Shown: one piece after another, positions 6,706 to 7,331 of the stretch
Position numbering within the stretch: position 1 is the first letter of the stretch
How the letters are laid out: every line of letters begins with the position of its first letter
Assembly (NCBI GenBank): GCA_002424645.1
Contig: DIKU01000135.1
Coordinates: 1 to 7,331, forward strand
Reading direction: 5' to 3'
Length of the DNA stretch: 7,331 bases
DNA from: Pelobacter sp. UBA5610
Lineage (GTDB): Bacteria; Desulfobacterota; Desulfuromonadia; Desulfuromonadales; Syntrophotaleaceae
Program-made: the position numbers and the translations under genes
The notes under the pieces: generated by a model
Databases searched by the model: none
What the model was told of the DNA's origin: nothing
The model's input: only the letters and a program-made list of their open reading frames with translations

Positions 6706-6845
6706 GAATTATCGGGGCCTCCAGCGTAGTCACAGGGCAAGCCGCAATTCGATAGGTCCTGTTGCGGCTGAATTTCAGTCAAAATACATGGTTGTCAGGG
6801 TCGGTTGCATGAGCGTGCGGATGAAAACCAGCAGGACATGTGTAA

Positions 6846-6876
6846 ACTATAACAAGAGGTTTTCCGTTGGGGTCAA
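6846..6876 (-). promoter_or_regulatory. Candidate extended -10 promoter for the c-di-GMP gene
   Basis: Minus strand: TGTTATAGT (6846-6854; hexamer TATAGT at 6846-6851) with TTGACC (6871-6876) 19 bp upstream. The spacing is longer than ideal, but the TG extension may compensate. The predicted leader is about 130 nt. Confidence 0.45.
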
Positions 6877-6947
6877 ATCGCAATCATTTTTTGGTTTGCA
6901 AGCTGAAGGGAAAAGGAGGGTATTTAACGTCAATAATACGAAAAAGC

Positions 6948-6976
6948 TTGGAGCAATCACTTTTTAGGTATATTAT
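6948..6976 (+). promoter_or_regulatory. Candidate promoter for the thioredoxin-fold gene
   Basis: TTGGAG (6948-6953), 17 bp, TATTAT (6971-6976) on the plus strand. The surrounding AT-rich sequence offers overlapping alternatives such as TATATT (6969-6974) and TATAAC (6974-6979), so the exact -10 is uncertain. The leader would be about 60 nt. Confidence 0.45.
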
Positions 6977-7031
6977 AACCAAAAAAGTCATAAATGTTCT
7001 CCGGAATCATCTTCTGTTCCTCGTCACGAAG

Positions 7032-7038
7032 AAGGAGG
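7032..7038 (+). promoter_or_regulatory. Ribosome binding site deciding the start of the thioredoxin-fold gene
   Basis: AAGGAGG, 5 nt before the ATG at 7044. It fixes the start there rather than at the upstream in-frame codon at 6867. AGGAG is followed after one base by CTCCT, so a small local hairpin could partly mask the site. Confidence 0.85.
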
Positions 7039-7043
7039 CTCCT

Positions 7044-7319
7044 ATGCGCATCGACATTATTTGCAAACCGGACTGTGACAATCATTGTCGCGAAGCATTG
7101 TCCAACGTACGCCAGGCTCTGGACCAGATGCGGCTTGATGCGGAGGTCCATCTTTACCAGGATACGCGCAAGATGATTGATAACCGGGTGTATGTCACGC
7201 CGGCGCTGATGCTGGATGATGTGGTGCGGATCGCGGGGCGGGTGCCTGATGTGCTGGAGATCAAGTCTCTGATTGCCGAACGGGCACGGTACATGCGGCG
7301 ACTGCGCGATGCCGTGTAA
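7044..7319 (+). CDS. Small thioredoxin-fold protein with CX3CX3C cysteines
   Basis: 91 residues, cytoplasmic, no signal peptide. The pattern resembles small glutaredoxin/thioredoxin-like (thioredoxin_3 type) proteins: a first strand RIDIIC, a helix, a second strand AEVHLYQD, the VTPAL segment with the likely cis-Pro53, a short hairpin, then GRVPDVLEIKSLI, which closely recalls that family's ending. The family normally has CxxC after the first strand. Here the segment is C7-KPD-C11-DNH-C15, so the cysteines are spaced by three residues and no CxxC exists. It could be a disulfide exchange protein with altered geometry, a metal site, or a fold reused without redox activity. A basic tail (about 80-88, RARYMRRLR) follows the fold. 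The start is set by a strong ribosome site at 7032-7038, and the gene ends 12 bp before the window edge. Fold assignment is fairly confident; function is not known. Confidence 0.82.
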   Translation: MRIDIICKPDCDNHCREALSNVRQALDQMRLDAEVHLYQDTRKMIDNRVYVTPALMLDDVVRIAGRVPDVLEIKSLIAERARYMRRLRDAV

Positions 7320-7331
7320 GGCTGGGATAGA

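Larger units (their letters stand above)
6706..7043. other. 338-bp divergent intergenic region
   Basis: Separates the c-di-GMP gene (minus) from the thioredoxin-fold gene (plus). The right half is AT-rich. I see one candidate promoter for each direction, listed separately. An SD-like AAAAGGAGGG at 6910-6919 has no start codon at a useful distance. The open frame extending left from the thioredoxin-fold gene to 6867 is not favoured as coding. No RNA gene, riboswitch or mobile element was recognised. Confidence 0.6.

Noticed and set aside
6173..6733. 186-codon minus-strand frame overlapping the start of the c-di-GMP gene
   Set aside because: Out-of-frame shadow. The membrane-segment pattern is in the other frame, and this product is rich in Arg, His and Pro without any motif.
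6910..6919. AAAAGGAGGG resembling a strong ribosome binding site
   Set aside because: No ATG, GTG or TTG at a workable distance with an open frame of any length; probably an A/G-rich coincidence.
6867..7043. Upstream extension of the thioredoxin-fold frame by 59 codons
   Set aside because: No ribosome site at 6867, AT-rich non-coding character, and it would run through the likely promoter. The ATG at 7044 has a strong ribosome site and begins the fold exactly.

Overview
The window comes from a Gram-negative bacterium of moderate GC content. An exported beta-carbonic anhydrase, a large multidomain c-di-GMP protein, a hybrid-kinase-like protein and a 2-oxoglutarate dehydrogenase E1 would together fit Desulfuromonadales-type delta-proteobacteria (Geobacter/Pelobacter relatives). 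That placement is an impression from protein style, not a search result. No mobile element, CRISPR array, prophage or rRNA was seen; this looks like ordinary chromosomal sequence.

Layout, left to right. (1) Positions 1-400, minus strand: the first 133 codons of the 2-oxoglutarate dehydrogenase E1 gene (sucA/odhA), running off the left edge, with an extended -10 promoter and a strong ribosome binding site. (2) 565-1386, minus: a periplasmic beta-carbonic anhydrase with a signal peptide, ended by a perfect 16-bp hairpin at 523-559. (3) 1573-2829, plus and divergent from the carbonic anhydrase: a soluble HisKA / HATPase-like / receiver protein whose ATP-binding domain has lost its key motifs. 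(4) 3014-3224, plus: a complete tRNA-Asn(GTT) transcription unit with consensus promoter, short leader, tRNA with encoded CCA and an intrinsic terminator. (5) 3262-6705, minus and convergent with the tRNA: a 1147-residue membrane receptor with about seven N-terminal membrane segments, an extracytoplasmic sensor region, HAMP, PAS, GGDEF and EAL domains. (6) 7044-7319, plus and divergent from (5): a 91-residue thioredoxin-fold protein with an unusual CX3CX3C cysteine pattern.

The genes look like independent single-gene units rather than one pathway: every neighbouring pair is divergent, convergent, or separated by a terminator and promoter. Two signalling proteins (3 and 5) flank the tRNA, but nothing in the sequence links them. 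The items most worth a second look are the kinase-dead-looking hybrid protein, the redox-like cysteines in the small thioredoxin-fold protein and in the sensor domain of the c-di-GMP protein, and a recurring TGTTATA(A/C/G)T promoter element in front of three genes. I did not find a clearly undescribed multi-gene system here.
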